Shown here in pieces: positions 33,477-43,562 of a stretch of DNA of 64,000 nucleotides. The notes beneath the pieces were generated by a model, which worked only from the letters and a program-made list of their open reading frames with translations, did no database searches and had not been told where the DNA came from. The DNA is taken from the NCBI GenBank assembly GCA_021299355.1, contig JAJTGG010000005.1, positions 1 to 64,000 on the forward strand, given 5' to 3'. Each line of letters starts with the position of its first letter. Within the stretch, counting starts at the first letter, position 1. This stretch comes from Lysobacteraceae bacterium (GTDB taxonomy: Bacteria > Pseudomonadota > Gammaproteobacteria > Xanthomonadales > Xanthomonadaceae). The translations under genes and the position numbers were made by a program.

Positions 33477-35246
33477 ATGTCCTTCAGAAATCCAAGCCGC
33501 CGCCGTTTCGTTCAGGGTCTTGCCGCCGGTGGAATCATGGCCGGTTTCGGCGCCTGGCCGGTGTCGGCGCGCGCAGGGCAAGGCGCTCCGATACTGCGCA
33601 ACACCGATCTGCATCTGCGGATCGGCGAGATGCCGGTCAATTTCACCGGTAAGAACCGGACCGCGGTGACCGTCAACAACAGCCTGCCGGCCCCCGAAAT
33701 ACGCTGGCGTGAAGGCGATACCGTGACCGTGCGCGTCGACAATCTGTTGCCGCGCGGGTCCCTGTTCGGCGACACGACCTCGATCCACTGGCATGGCATC
33801 CTGCTGCCGGCCAACATGGACGGCGTGCCGGGTATGAGCTTCGACGGCATCCGCCGTGGTGAATCCTGGCTTTACCGCTTCCAGCTCAAACAATCCGGCA
33901 CCTACTGGTATCACAGCCATTCCGGTTTTCAGGAGCAGGCAGGTCTTTACGGGGCATTGATTGTCGAGCCGCGGGAGCCGGAACCATTCAGGTACGATCG
34001 TGACTATACGGTTCTGCTCAGCGATTGGACCGATTTATCGCCGGCGGATCTGTATGCCCGGCTGAAGAAGATGTCGAGTTACGATAATTACGGCAAGCGC
34101 ACGGTCTCCGACTTCCTTCGCGATGCCGATAAGAAAGGGCTGGCTGAAACGCTGGATGACCGCGGGGCCTGGGGGCGCATGCGGATGACACCGACCGACC
34201 TTTCCGACGTCAATGCCAACACCTACACCTACCTGATGAACGGAACCACCGCACTGGGCAACTGGACAGGCCTGTTCAAGCCGGGTGAAAAAGTGCGGCT
34301 GCGATTCATCAACGGTTCGGCGATGACCTATTTCGATGTGCGCATTCCGGGACTGAAGATGACCGTGGTCGCCGCCGACGGCCAGAACGTGCATCCGGTC
34401 ACCGTTGATGAATTCCGCATCGCCGTTGCGGAAACCTTTGATGTCATCGTCGAGCCATCGGGCCAGGATGCGTTCTGCATCTACGCTCAGGATATGGGCC
34501 GGACCGGCTTCATCAGCGGTAGCTTGGCAGTACGCGAGGGCCTGCGCGCACCGGTGCCGGCGCCCGATCCGCGCGTGATCCTCAGCATGGATGATATGGG
34601 CCATGGCGGCATGGACCATTCTTCGCATGGAGCATCTGCAACCCCTGATGGTTCTGCAGGCATGGATCACAGCGGGCACGATATGGCCGCGATGTCGGGC
34701 ATGGATCACGGCGGTGCAGAAATGCAAAAGCACCCCGACAGCGAAGCCGGCAATCCCTTGGTCGACATGCAGACCATGGTGCCGGTGCCGAAGCTGGATG
34801 ACCCGGGCACCGGCCTGCGCGACAACGGCCGGCGCGTACTTTCCTATGCCGATCTACACAGCAGTTTCGAGGATCCCGACGGACGCTGGCCGAAGCGCGA
34901 AATTGAATTGCACTTGACTGGACACATGGAAAAATTCGCCTGGTCGTTCGACGGCATTCCTTTCGCCGGTGCCGAGCCTTTGAAGCTGAACTATGGCGAG
35001 CGCGTCCGCATCGTGTTGGTCAATGACACCATGATGACCCACCCGATTCATCTGCATGGTCTCTGGAGCGATCTGGAAGACGACAAAGGTGCCTTCATGG
35101 TGCGCAAGCACACCATCGACATGCCTCCCGGCAGCAAACGCAGTTACCGTGTGCGTGCCGATGCCCTGGGCCGCTGGGCCTATCACTGCCACCTTCTGTA
35201 TCACATGGAGTCGGGCATGATGCGCGAAGTGCGGGTGGTCGAATGA
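33477..35246 (+). CDS. copA: CopA-type multicopper oxidase (copper resistance), Tat-exported
   Basis: SRRRFVQGLAAGG twin-arginine signal; HWHGILLPANMDGVPG, TYWYHSHSGFQEQAGLYG; Met/His-rich MDHSGHDMAAMSGMDHGG; HPIHLHG, WAYHCHLLYHMESGMM. Confidence 0.95.
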   Translation: MSFRNPSRRRFVQGLAAGGIMAGFGAWPVSARAGQGAPILRNTDLHLRIGEMPVNFTGKNRTAVTVNNSLPAPEIRWREGDTVTVRVDNLLPRGSLFGDTTSIHWHGILLPANMDGVPGMSFDGIRRGESWLYRFQLKQSGTYWYHSHSGFQEQAGLYGALIVEPREPEPFRYDRDYTVLLSDWTDLSPADLYARLKKMSSYDNYGKRTVSDFLRDADKKGLAETLDDRGAWGRMRMTPTDLSDVNANTYTYLMNGTTALGNWTGLFKPGEKVRLRFINGSAMTYFDVRIPGLKMTVVAADGQNVHPVTVDEFRIAVAETFDVIVEPSGQDAFCIYAQDMGRTGFISGSLAVREGLRAPVPAPDPRVILSMDDMGHGGMDHSSHGASATPDGSAGMDHSGHDMAAMSGMDHGGAEMQKHPDSEAGNPLVDMQTMVPVPKLDDPGTGLRDNGRRVLSYADLHSSFEDPDGRWPKREIELHLTGHMEKFAWSFDGIPFAGAEPLKLNYGERVRIVLVNDTMMTHPIHLHGLWSDLEDDKGAFMVRKHTIDMPPGSKRSYRVRADALGRWAYHCHLLYHMESGMMREVRVVE

Positions 35247-36055
35247 TGCGCTTCGCGCTGATTTTATCCCTTATCCTCGCATTGCCGGCGATGGCGCAGG
35301 AGGCCACGGAATCCGAACCGGATGATTTCTGGAGCATGGACACGCCGAAAACACCGATTCCGCCCGTGACCGACGCCGACCGTGCCGCTGCATTTCCGAA
35401 GTTGGCTCATGATCATGCGCATACCCCGGAATGGCAAAGCAAAGCGTTGATGGAAAAGCTTGAATTCTGGGATGCCGAGCATGGCACTGGTATGGCGTGG
35501 GAAGGCAAGGCATGGGTCGGATCCGACATCAACCGGCTCTGGCTACGCACTGCCGGAGAGCGTGTTGCCGGTGAAACCGAGGCCGCCGATGTGGAACTGC
35601 TCTACGGGCATGCGGTTTCTGCCTGGTGGGATGCCGTGCTTGGCGTGCGCCATGACATCAAGCCGGGGCCGTCCCAGGACTTTCTGGCCGTCGGCCTGAT
35701 TGGTCTTGCTCCTTACAAATTCGAGGTCGAGGCAACCGCCTATCTGGGGCAGGGCGGCCAGCACGGGCTGCGCCTCGGTGCCGAGTATGAGACTTTGCTA
35801 AGCAGCCGTTGGATGCTGCAGCCCTCGCTCGAGGCCGAGTTTTACGGTCAATCCGATCCGGTGCGCGGCCTCGGCGAGGGTTTGAATTCCCTCGAGGCCG
35901 GTCTGCGACTGCGTTATGAAATCAGCCGAAAATTCGCGCCCTATCTCGGTTGGAGTTATGTGCGCTATTTCGGTGAAAGCGCCGACTTGCGGCATTTGAC
36001 CGGCGAGCCGGTCCGGGAAAATCAGTTCGTGGCCGGCTTCAGAGCTTGGTTTTAA
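35243..36055 (+). CDS. copB: Copper resistance protein B
   Basis: Signal peptide; WEGKAWVGSDINRLWLRTAGE...EAGLRLRYEISRKFAPYLGWSYVRYFGESADL; ATGA overlap with copA. Confidence 0.93.
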   Translation: MMRFALILSLILALPAMAQEATESEPDDFWSMDTPKTPIPPVTDADRAAAFPKLAHDHAHTPEWQSKALMEKLEFWDAEHGTGMAWEGKAWVGSDINRLWLRTAGERVAGETEAADVELLYGHAVSAWWDAVLGVRHDIKPGPSQDFLAVGLIGLAPYKFEVEATAYLGQGGQHGLRLGAEYETLLSSRWMLQPSLEAEFYGQSDPVRGLGEGLNSLEAGLRLRYEISRKFAPYLGWSYVRYFGESADLRHLTGEPVRENQFVAGFRAWF

Positions 36056-36110
36056 GCGGAATCCTGAATATTTCCGGCCTTAACCGCCGATGACTTGCCG
36101 CAAATGGCGG

Positions 36111-36139
36111 TTGACGGCAAAGCCGCTTTCATTCATAAT
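36111..36139 (+). promoter_or_regulatory. Promoter TTGACG-17-CATAAT for the tRNA cluster
   Basis: -35 36111-36116; -10 36134-36139; 13 nt before the tRNA-Arg 5' end. Confidence 0.65.
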
Positions 36140-36152
36140 TTCATCCCTCAGC

Positions 36153-36229
36153 GCGCCCGTAGCTCAGCTGGATAGAGCAACAGGCTACGAACTTGTAGGT
36201 CGGGAGTTCGAATCTCTCCGGGCGCGCCA
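36153..36229 (+). tRNA. tRNA-Arg (anticodon ACG)
   Basis: gcgcccgtagctcagctggatagagcaacaggctACGaacttgtaggtcgggagttcgaatctctccgggcgcgcca. Confidence 0.96.
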
Positions 36230-36245
36230 TTTTTCAACAGCCCGT

Positions 36246-36322
<77 letters not shown>

Positions 36323-36379
36323 ATCTGATGCACGAAAAGGCTTCCCTGAAACCCCGTCGTGGTGCAGAATCCCCTTTGA

Positions 36380-36456
36380 GCGCCTGTAGCTCAACTGGAT
36401 AGAGCAACGGACTTCTACTCCGTTGGTTGGGGGTTCGAGTCCCTCCGGGCGCGCCA
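36380..36456 (+). tRNA. tRNA-Arg (anticodon TCT)
   Basis: gcgcctgtagctcaactggatagagcaacggactTCTactccgttggttgggggttcgagtccctccgggcgcgcca. Confidence 0.96.
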
Positions 36457-36469
36457 GTTTCTCCAGTGG

Positions 36470-36545
36470 TGGATGTAGCTCAGTTGGTTAGAGCATCGGA
36501 TTGTGATTCCGAGGGTCGCGGGTTCAAATCCCGTCTTCCACCCCA
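36470..36545 (+). tRNA. tRNA-His (anticodon GTG)
   Basis: gtggatgtagctcagttggttagagcatcggattGTGattccgagggtcgcgggttcaaatcccgtcttccacccca. Confidence 0.96.
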
Positions 36546-36669
36546 GTTCAAATTACGGCATAATAGCGGCAGTCCGTTGTTGTTACGAAACGGCGTTGGT
36601 CCGCGCTTTGCGAGCCCCGGTTGCCCGGGTTCCGAGCCGTCCGGCGTCCGAATCATCTGCTCGGTCCAT

Positions 36670-36754
36670 GCGAAAGTGGCGGAATTGGTAGACGCCCTGG
36701 ATTTAGGTTCCAGTGGGGCAACCCGTGAGAGTTCGAGTCTCTCCTTTCGCACCA
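36670..36754 (+). tRNA. tRNA-Leu (anticodon TAG)
   Basis: gcgaaagtggcggaattggtagacgccctggattTAGgttccagtggggcaacccgtgagagttcgagtctctcctttcgcacca. Confidence 0.96.
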
Positions 36755-36781
36755 TCAGCATGGAAGGGTGCTTCAGTCGTC

Positions 36782-36806
36782 AAGCCCGCTTTCCGCGGGC
36801 TTTTTC
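36782..36806 (+). terminator. Terminator after tRNA-Leu
   Basis: AAGCCCGCTTTCCGCGGGCTTTTT. Confidence 0.8.
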
Positions 36807-36841
36807 ATTTTTAGCTGCGCAATGCGCATGTAGGAGTTGTA

Positions 36842-38140
36842 ATGCAAATTTCAGTCGAAAACACCAGCACGCTCGAACGCCGCATGACGGTTTCAATTCC
36901 TTCCGACCGTCTTTCCTCGGTCATCGATGGCCGGCTTCGCGATATGGCCAGCAAAGCCAATCTGAAAGGTTTTCGTAAAGGCAAGGTACCGACCAAGGTG
37001 ATCGAACAGCGTTTCGGGCCGCAAGTCCGTTCGGAAGCTTTCGGAGAGCTGATCCGTGCCAGTTTCGATCAGGCCGTCCGTCAGGAAAACGTCCGCATCG
37101 CCGGCCAGCCGAGCATCGAAGCCGAGCCGACCGAAGCCGAAAATGAAATCCGCTATACCGCGACTTTCGAAATCGTCCCGGATTTCGGCACCATCGACGT
37201 CACCCAGCTGCAGATCACCCGCGCGCAGGCCAACGTCGCCGATGCCGATATCGACCACATGATCGACACCCTGCGCCAACAGCGACGTACCTGGGAACCG
37301 GTCAGCCGTGCCGCACAGGTCGGTGATCTGGTGGCCGTGGAAACCTTCGCCAGCACCGCCGCCGCGCGCGTACCCGAAGAAGGTACCGAGAAGGGCGCTA
37401 CCGTGCTCGGTTCGGGCGTGATGTTTCCGGAACTGGAAGCCCAGCTGTCGGGCATGAACGCCGGCGAGGAACGTTCGGTTGAAATCACTTTCCCGTCCGA
37501 CTGGCGCGTTCCGGCGCTGGCCGGTCAAGCCGCCAATGTCACCATCAAGGCCAACCAGGTGTCCGAACCGCGCATTCCGGAAGCCGATGAGGCCTTCGTC
37601 AAAAGCTTCGGGGTCAAGAGCGGCAAGCTCGAAGTGTTCCGCAATGAAGTGCGCGCCAATCTGGAGCGTGAACTGAAAGGCATGCTGATGAGCCGCCTGC
37701 GTGCGGAAGTCGCCCAGAAACTGGTCGCCGCTTACAGCCACGTCGAACTGCCGACCAAGATGATCGAGCAGGAAGCCCGCAAGCTGGCTGCCAATGCCCA
37801 GGAACAGGCCCGTCAGCAGGGTCAGGCCGATGCCGTGTATCCGTTCGACCAGTTCATGGTGCCGGCCCGCAACCGTACTGCCGCCGGCCTGCTGGTGGGT
37901 GAAATTGCCCGCCAGAACGCGCTTCAGCTGGATTTCAACCGCGTCAAGGAAACCCTGTCGCTGATCGCCTCTACCTATGAAGAACCGAAACAGGTCATTG
38001 AATTGTACCGAAACGACCCCAACTTAATGTCAGGACTGCAGAACCGCGTGATGGAAGAGCAGGTCATCGACTGGGTCGCCGAGCGCGCACAATCGACCGA
38101 TCAGGAACTTTCCTTTACCGAAGCGATGCGTCCGGTTTAA
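36842..38140 (+). CDS. tig: Trigger factor
   Basis: MQISVENTSTLERRMTVSIPSDRL...LKGFRKGKVPTKVIEQRFG. Confidence 0.97.
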   Translation: MQISVENTSTLERRMTVSIPSDRLSSVIDGRLRDMASKANLKGFRKGKVPTKVIEQRFGPQVRSEAFGELIRASFDQAVRQENVRIAGQPSIEAEPTEAENEIRYTATFEIVPDFGTIDVTQLQITRAQANVADADIDHMIDTLRQQRRTWEPVSRAAQVGDLVAVETFASTAAARVPEEGTEKGATVLGSGVMFPELEAQLSGMNAGEERSVEITFPSDWRVPALAGQAANVTIKANQVSEPRIPEADEAFVKSFGVKSGKLEVFRNEVRANLERELKGMLMSRLRAEVAQKLVAAYSHVELPTKMIEQEARKLAANAQEQARQQGQADAVYPFDQFMVPARNRTAAGLLVGEIARQNALQLDFNRVKETLSLIASTYEEPKQVIELYRNDPNLMSGLQNRVMEEQVIDWVAERAQSTDQELSFTEAMRPV

Positions 38141-38176
38141 TCTACCCTGACCACTGCGCATTCGAAGGAGACCGCC

Positions 38177-38800
38177 ATGGCCGTTACCGAAGGACTCAAC
38201 CTGATCCCCATGGTGGTCGAACAGACCCCGCGCGGTGAACGCTCGTTCGACATCTACTCGCGTCTGCTGAAAGAACGCGTCATTTTCCTGGTGGGCCCGA
38301 TCGACGATTACGTGGCCAATGTCGTCGTCGCGCAGCTGCTATTCCTGGAAGCCGATAATCCGGAAAAAGACATCAGCCTCTACATCAACTCGCCCGGCGG
38401 TGTGGTCACCGCAGGTCTGGCGATCTACGACACCATGCGTTTCATCAAGCCGGACGTCTCGACCATCTGTGTCGGTCAGGCCTGTTCGATGGGTTCGTTC
38501 CTGCTGGCTGCCGGCACCAAAGGCAAACGTTACATCCTGCCGAATTCGCGCGTGATGATCCATCAGCCGTCCGGCGGTACTCAGGGGCAGGCCAGTGATA
38601 TTGCGATTCAGGCCAAAGAAATCCTTTACTTGCGTTCGCGCCTGAACGCCGAACTGGCTGCTAACACCGGCCAAGCCATTGAAAAAATTGAACTTGATGT
38701 CGAGCGTGATTATTTTATGGCCGCTGAAGAGGCCAAGGCCTACGGTGTCGTCGATGCCGTCATCGACCGCCGCCCTGCAGACAGCATCCAGCCGGCCTGA
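38177..38800 (+). CDS. clpP: ATP-dependent Clp protease proteolytic subunit
   Basis: [38 protein letters not shown]...[14 protein letters not shown]...[10 protein letters not shown]. Confidence 0.98.
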   Translation: MAVTEGLNLIPMVVEQTPRGERSFDIYSRLLKERVIFLVGPIDDYVANVVVAQLLFLEADNPEKDISLYINSPGGVVTAGLAIYDTMRFIKPDVSTICVGQACSMGSFLLAAGTKGKRYILPNSRVMIHQPSGGTQGQASDIAIQAKEILYLRSRLNAELAANTGQAIEKIELDVERDYFMAAEEAKAYGVVDAVIDRRPADSIQPA

Positions 38801-38877
38801 CCTCCATTCCCAGGCACTTTCACTCTGAGCCGCTTGTGCTATGCTCAGGGTGAGTGTCCTTTGCCGAACACAGACCT

Positions 38878-40161
38878 ATGACCGACGACCGTAAAACCCG
38901 CTCCGGTGACACGACCAAAATCCTGTATTGCTCGTTCTGCGGCAAGAGCCAGCATGAGGTCACCAAACTGATTGCCGGCCCAAGCGTGTTCATCTGCGAT
39001 GAATGCGTTGCCCTGTGCAACGACATCATCCGCGAGGAACTCCAGGAAAAAGCCGGTGCGGCCCGCAGCCACCTGCCGAAACCGAAGGAAATCCTCGAGG
39101 TTCTCGACCAGTACGTCATCGGTCAGCCGCGCGCCAAAAAAACGCTGTCCGTGGCCGTCTACAACCACTACAAACGCATCGAGTCACGCGCCAAGAATGA
39201 CGATATCGAGCTGTCCAAGTCCAACATCCTGCTGATCGGCCCCACCGGTTCGGGCAAGACCCTGTTGGCCGAAACGCTGGCCAGGCTGCTCAACGTGCCG
39301 TTCACCATCGCCGATGCCACCACGCTGACCGAAGCCGGCTATGTCGGCGAGGACGTCGAGAACATCATCCAGAAGCTGCTGCAGAAATGCGATTACGATG
39401 TCGAAAAGGCACAGTCCGGAATTGTCTACATCGATGAAATCGACAAGATTTCCCGCAAGTCGGAAAACACCTCGATCACCCGGGATGTTTCCGGTGAAGG
39501 CGTGCAGCAGGCACTGCTCAAACTGATCGAAGGCACCGTCGCATCGGTGCCGCCGCAGGGCGGACGCAAGCATCCGCAGCAGGAATTCCTGCAGGTCGAC
39601 ACCAAGAACATGCTGTTCATCTGCGGCGGTGCGTTCGCCGGCCTCGACAAGATCATCCAGCAGCGCAGCACCGAGTCCGGTGGCATCGGTTTCGGCGCCA
39701 AGGTCAAATCCTCCGAGCGCAAGATGGATCTTTCCAAGCTGCTGCACGACGTCGAGCCGGAAGATCTGATCAAGTTCGGACTGATTCCCGAATTCGTCGG
39801 CCGTCTTCCGGTGGTGGCCACGCTCGAAGAGCTGGATGAGGCCGCCTTGGTCAAGATCCTGACCGAACCGAAGAATGCCATCAGCAAGCAGTTCAAGAAG
39901 CTGTTCGAAATGGAAGGCGTCGAGCTGGAAATCCGACCGGATGCCTATGCTGCGGTGGCCCAGAAGGCGATGAAGCGCAAAACCGGCGCCCGTGGCCTGC
40001 GTACCATCCTGGAATCGGTCCTGCTCGATACCATGTATGAGCTGCCGTCGCTGGAAAATGTCAGCAAAGTAGTGGTCGACGAGTCGGTCATCAATCATCA
40101 GGCCGAACCCTACCTGATCTACTCCAACAGCAGCCCTCAGAAAGCAGCCTCTGGCGAGTAA
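38878..40161 (+). CDS. clpX: ATP-dependent Clp protease ATP-binding subunit ClpX
   Basis: Zn finger [43 protein letters not shown]. Confidence 0.98.
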   Translation: MTDDRKTRSGDTTKILYCSFCGKSQHEVTKLIAGPSVFICDECVALCNDIIREELQEKAGAARSHLPKPKEILEVLDQYVIGQPRAKKTLSVAVYNHYKRIESRAKNDDIELSKSNILLIGPTGSGKTLLAETLARLLNVPFTIADATTLTEAGYVGEDVENIIQKLLQKCDYDVEKAQSGIVYIDEIDKISRKSENTSITRDVSGEGVQQALLKLIEGTVASVPPQGGRKHPQQEFLQVDTKNMLFICGGAFAGLDKIIQQRSTESGGIGFGAKVKSSERKMDLSKLLHDVEPEDLIKFGLIPEFVGRLPVVATLEELDEAALVKILTEPKNAISKQFKKLFEMEGVELEIRPDAYAAVAQKAMKRKTGARGLRTILESVLLDTMYELPSLENVSKVVVDESVINHQAEPYLIYSNSSPQKAASGE

Positions 40162-40185
40162 GCCACCCTTTTCCGGCGTGAAATC

Positions 40186-40213
40186 AAACGGAGTCTCAGG
40201 CTCCGTTTTTTTT
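40186..40213 (+). terminator. Terminator between clpX and lon
   Basis: AAACGGAG-N7-CTCCGTTTTTTTT. Confidence 0.8.
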
Positions 40214-40224
40214 GCATCCGGGTA

Positions 40225-40253
40225 CTTGCAAGACGCCCCGAAAAGCCCCATAA
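40225..40253 (+). promoter_or_regulatory. Sigma32-like heat-shock promoter upstream of lon
   Basis: CTTGCAA-N14-CCCCATAA, close to the CTTGAAA/CCCCATnT consensus; lon ATG at 40290. Confidence 0.65.
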
Positions 40254-40289
40254 AGGAGGCATGGCGGACATTTCCGCAATGGAGTCGAT

Positions 40290-42752
40290 ATGGATAAAAA
40301 ACAGGCAAGTGTTACCCTTCTGCCCGTGCTTCCCCTGCGCGATGTTGTGGTGTATCCGAACATGGTGATTCCGCTGTTCGTCGGGCGTGAGCGCTCCATG
40401 AAAGCACTTGAATTGGCGATGGAAGGTCCCGACAAGCAGATCGTGCTGTTGGCCCAGCGGAGCCCGGATATCGATGATCCGCAGACCGAAGACCTTTACG
40501 AAATCGGTACTGTTGCCACGGTCATCCAGCTTCTCAAACTGCCGGACGGCACCATCAAGGTGCTGGTGGAAGGTATTCAGCGCATCAAGGCTTCCGACAT
40601 CGTCCTGAAAGACGACACCCTGATGGCGAACGCTGCGGAGATTGAAATCGTTGCGGTGAAGGATGCACGCGAGGCGGAAGTGGCGCAGCGCAGCCTGCTG
40701 AGTCTGTTCGAACAGTATGTGAAATCAAACCGGAAATTGCCGCCGGAACTACTGGCGACGCTTGCAGGAATCGATGATCCTAGCCGCTTCGCCGATACGG
40801 TGGCGGCGCATCTGAGCGTCCGTCTGACCGATAAACAGCGTCTGCTGGAGACAGCAGCGCCCGAGGCGCGCCTCGAAATGCTGATCGGCCTGGTTGAAGG
40901 CGAGATTGATGTCCAGCACATTGAAAAGCGCATCCGTTCGCGCGTGAAAACGCAGATGGAGAAAAGCCAGCGCGAGTACTATCTCAATGAGCAGATGAAA
41001 GCCATCCAGAAAGAACTCGGTGATTCCGAGGATGCACCCAACGAGCTCGAAGAACTGGCCCGGAAAATCGCCGAATCCAAGATGCCCAAGGCGGTCGAAA
41101 CCAAAGCAAGGAATGAACTCAACAAACTCAAGCAGATGTCGCCGATGTCCGCGGAGGCATCGGTTGTCCGCAATTACCTCGAATGGCTGGTCGGCGTACC
41201 CTGGGAGAAGCGTAGCAAGGTGCGCAAGGATCTGAAGCTTGCCCAGCAGGTACTCGATGAGGACCACTATGGCCTAGAAAAGGTCAAGGACCGAATACTG
41301 GAATACCTCGCGGTTCAGGCACGTGTCCAGAAAATGAAGGGTCCGATTCTCTGTCTGGTCGGCCCTCCGGGTGTCGGCAAGACCTCGCTTGGCCAAAGTA
41401 TCGCCAAAGCCACTAACCGTAAATTCGTCCGGATGGCGCTTGGCGGCGTACGCGATGAAGCCGAGATCCGTGGCCATCGCCGGACTTACATCGGTTCGAT
41501 GCCGGGCCGCATTGTGCAGAACCTCAACAAGGTCGAAAGCCGGAATCCGCTGTTCGTACTCGATGAGATCGACAAAATGAGCAACGATTTCCGCGGCGAC
41601 CCGGCGGCGGCCCTGCTGGAAGTGCTGGATCCGGAGCAGAACCATAACTTCAACGACCATTATCTCGAGGTCGATCTGGACCTTTCCGAGGTCATGTTCA
41701 TCTGCACCTCGAACTCGATGAACATCCCGGGTCCGCTGCTGGATCGCATGGAGGTGATCCGTATTCCGGGTTACACCGAAGAAGAAAAGCTGAATATCGC
41801 TGTGCGTTACCTGCTTCCGAAGCAATTAAAGGCGAGCGGACTCAAGGATGGTGAGCTACGGATCGATGCTGAAGCGATCCGCGACATCGTGCGCTATTAC
41901 ACGCGCGAATCCGGCGTGCGCTCGCTTGAGCGCGAGCTGGCGAAAATCTGTCGCAAAGTCGTGAAGGAAATCGCGCTAGCCGGTCCGGTGAAGAAAACCA
42001 AACCCGCAAAGAAAACCAAATCGTCGAAATCTCCGGCCTTGAAGAAAGTCGATTCCGCCAATCTCGACCGCTATCTTGGTGTACGACGTTTCGATTTCGG
42101 GCGCGCCGAAGAGCAGAGTGAAATCGGCCTTGTTACCGGTCTTGCGTGGACCGAGGTCGGCGGGGAGCTTCTGCAGATCGAGGCAACCCTGATGCCGGGT
42201 AAAGGGCAGCTGATCCTGACCGGCCAACTCGGTGATGTGATGCAGGAGTCGGTGAAAGCCGCCTATACCGTGGTCCGTGCGCGCAGCCTGCAGCTCGGGC
42301 TGGATGTTGATTTCCACAACAAGTTCGATACCCACGTGCATGTTCCTGAAGGTGCGACACCCAAGGATGGACCGAGCGCGGGCATTGCCATGGTCACGGC
42401 TTTGGTCTCCGCGCTGTCGAAAGTGCCGGTCCGTGCCGATGTCGCGATGACCGGTGAAATCACGCTTCGCGGCCGCGTGCTGCCAATCGGTGGATTGAAG
42501 GAAAAACTTCTGGCGGCGCTTCGTGGCGGAATCCGCACGGTTCTCATACCCGAAGAAAACCGCAAGGATCTGGCAGATATTCCCGAGAATGTCACTCGCG
42601 ACCTGGAAATCGTCCCCGTCAAATGGATTGATCAGGCGCTGGATATCGCTTTGGTCAAGCCGCTTTCGCAACCGCAGAAAATTCCTGCTGTCAAGAAAAA
42701 AATCACGAAATCGCGTACAAAACAATCGCAATCCGGCGTGCGCCCGCACTAA
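40290..42752 (+). CDS. lon: ATP-dependent protease Lon
   Basis: [59 protein letters not shown] catalytic Ser. Confidence 0.98.
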   Translation: MDKKQASVTLLPVLPLRDVVVYPNMVIPLFVGRERSMKALELAMEGPDKQIVLLAQRSPDIDDPQTEDLYEIGTVATVIQLLKLPDGTIKVLVEGIQRIKASDIVLKDDTLMANAAEIEIVAVKDAREAEVAQRSLLSLFEQYVKSNRKLPPELLATLAGIDDPSRFADTVAAHLSVRLTDKQRLLETAAPEARLEMLIGLVEGEIDVQHIEKRIRSRVKTQMEKSQREYYLNEQMKAIQKELGDSEDAPNELEELARKIAESKMPKAVETKARNELNKLKQMSPMSAEASVVRNYLEWLVGVPWEKRSKVRKDLKLAQQVLDEDHYGLEKVKDRILEYLAVQARVQKMKGPILCLVGPPGVGKTSLGQSIAKATNRKFVRMALGGVRDEAEIRGHRRTYIGSMPGRIVQNLNKVESRNPLFVLDEIDKMSNDFRGDPAAALLEVLDPEQNHNFNDHYLEVDLDLSEVMFICTSNSMNIPGPLLDRMEVIRIPGYTEEEKLNIAVRYLLPKQLKASGLKDGELRIDAEAIRDIVRYYTRESGVRSLERELAKICRKVVKEIALAGPVKKTKPAKKTKSSKSPALKKVDSANLDRYLGVRRFDFGRAEEQSEIGLVTGLAWTEVGGELLQIEATLMPGKGQLILTGQLGDVMQESVKAAYTVVRARSLQLGLDVDFHNKFDTHVHVPEGATPKDGPSAGIAMVTALVSALSKVPVRADVAMTGEITLRGRVLPIGGLKEKLLAALRGGIRTVLIPEENRKDLADIPENVTRDLEIVPVKWIDQALDIALVKPLSQPQKIPAVKKKITKSRTKQSQSGVRPH

Positions 42753-42762
42753 CCGGTATAAA

Positions 42763-42797
42763 ACCCTGTAAAGCCTACAAATAAAGGCTTATAGGGT
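42763..42797. repeat. Imperfect inverted repeat in lon-hup intergenic region
   Basis: ACCCTGTAAAGCCT-N7-AAGGCTTATAGGGT. Confidence 0.6.
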
Positions 42798-42798
42798 A

Positions 42799-42827
42799 TT
42801 GCTTATATCCACAATCACTGGTATAAA
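42799..42827 (+). promoter_or_regulatory. Promoter TTGCTT-17-TATAAA for hup
   Basis: -35 42799-42804; -10 42822-42827; about 115 nt 5' UTR to ATG 42948. Confidence 0.55.
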
Positions 42828-42947
42828 TTGTTGCAACCGGGCTCCAGACCGCAATTCTAGGGCTTCGGCGATATGGTTAAGTTGCGGCCCCGCCCCGACT
42901 TAATTTCTACATTTTCGCGAATAATCGCATTTGGGAGATTTATCAAA

Positions 42948-43223
42948 ATGAATAAAGCTGACTTTGTTGCTGCCGTAGCCGAAAAGACCGACCTGTCCAA
43001 AGCCGCCGCCGCTGGCGCCGTCGATGCCGTCATCGAAGTAATCACCAAAGCCCTGAAAAAAGGCGACACCGTGACCCTCGTCGGCTTCGGTACGTTCTCG
43101 GTGCGCAAGCGCGCTGCCCGTCAAGGCCGTAACCCGCAGACCGGTGCCACCATCAAGATCAAAGCCTCCAAGAACCCGGGCTTCAAAGCTGGTAAAGCAC
43201 TGAAAGACGCCGTCAACAAGTAA
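42948..43223 (+). CDS. hupB: DNA-binding protein HU
   Basis: [66 protein letters not shown]. Confidence 0.97.
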   Translation: MNKADFVAAVAEKTDLSKAAAAGAVDAVIEVITKALKKGDTVTLVGFGTFSVRKRAARQGRNPQTGATIKIKASKNPGFKAGKALKDAVNK

Positions 43224-43291
43224 TCCGGCGTTTCCGCCGATTTCAGTTGTAATACGGCAGAAAAATGGTGTATGCTACGCATCCTGCTTGA

Positions 43292-43366
43292 GGGTGCTTA
43301 GCTCAGCGGTAGAGCGTCTCCCTTACACGGAGAGGGTCGGGGGTTCGAAACCCTCAGCACCCACCA
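43292..43366 (+). tRNA. tRNA-Val (anticodon TAC)
   Basis: gggtgcttagctcagcggtagagcgtctcccttACacggagagggtcgggggttcgaaaccctcagcacccacca. Confidence 0.96.
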
Positions 43367-43386
43367 GCGCATCAAGCATATGAACT

Positions 43387-43463
43387 GGAGTGGTAGTTCA
43401 GTCGGTTAGAATATCGGCCTGTCACGCCGAGGGTCGCGGGTTCGAGTCCCGTCCACTCCGCCA
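43387..43463 (+). tRNA. tRNA-Asp (anticodon GTC)
   Basis: ggagtggtagttcagtcggttagaatatcggcctGTCacgccgagggtcgcgggttcgagtcccgtccactccgcca. Confidence 0.96.
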
Positions 43464-43469
43464 CTGTTG

Positions 43470-43499
43470 AAAAGGCACCTTCGGGTGCCTTTTCTTTTT
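43470..43499 (+). terminator. Terminator after tRNA-Asp
   Basis: AAAAGGCACCTTCGGGTGCCTTTTCTTTTT. Confidence 0.8.
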
Positions 43500-43562
43500 C
43501 GTGCGTTCCGGCGCCAAAAGCTTCATAATAGTGGCCTTGCCCAACCGATTACGCGCCCCGCC

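Noticed and set aside
39184-40308. 374-aa minus-strand frame
   Set aside because: Antisense to clpX; no domain.
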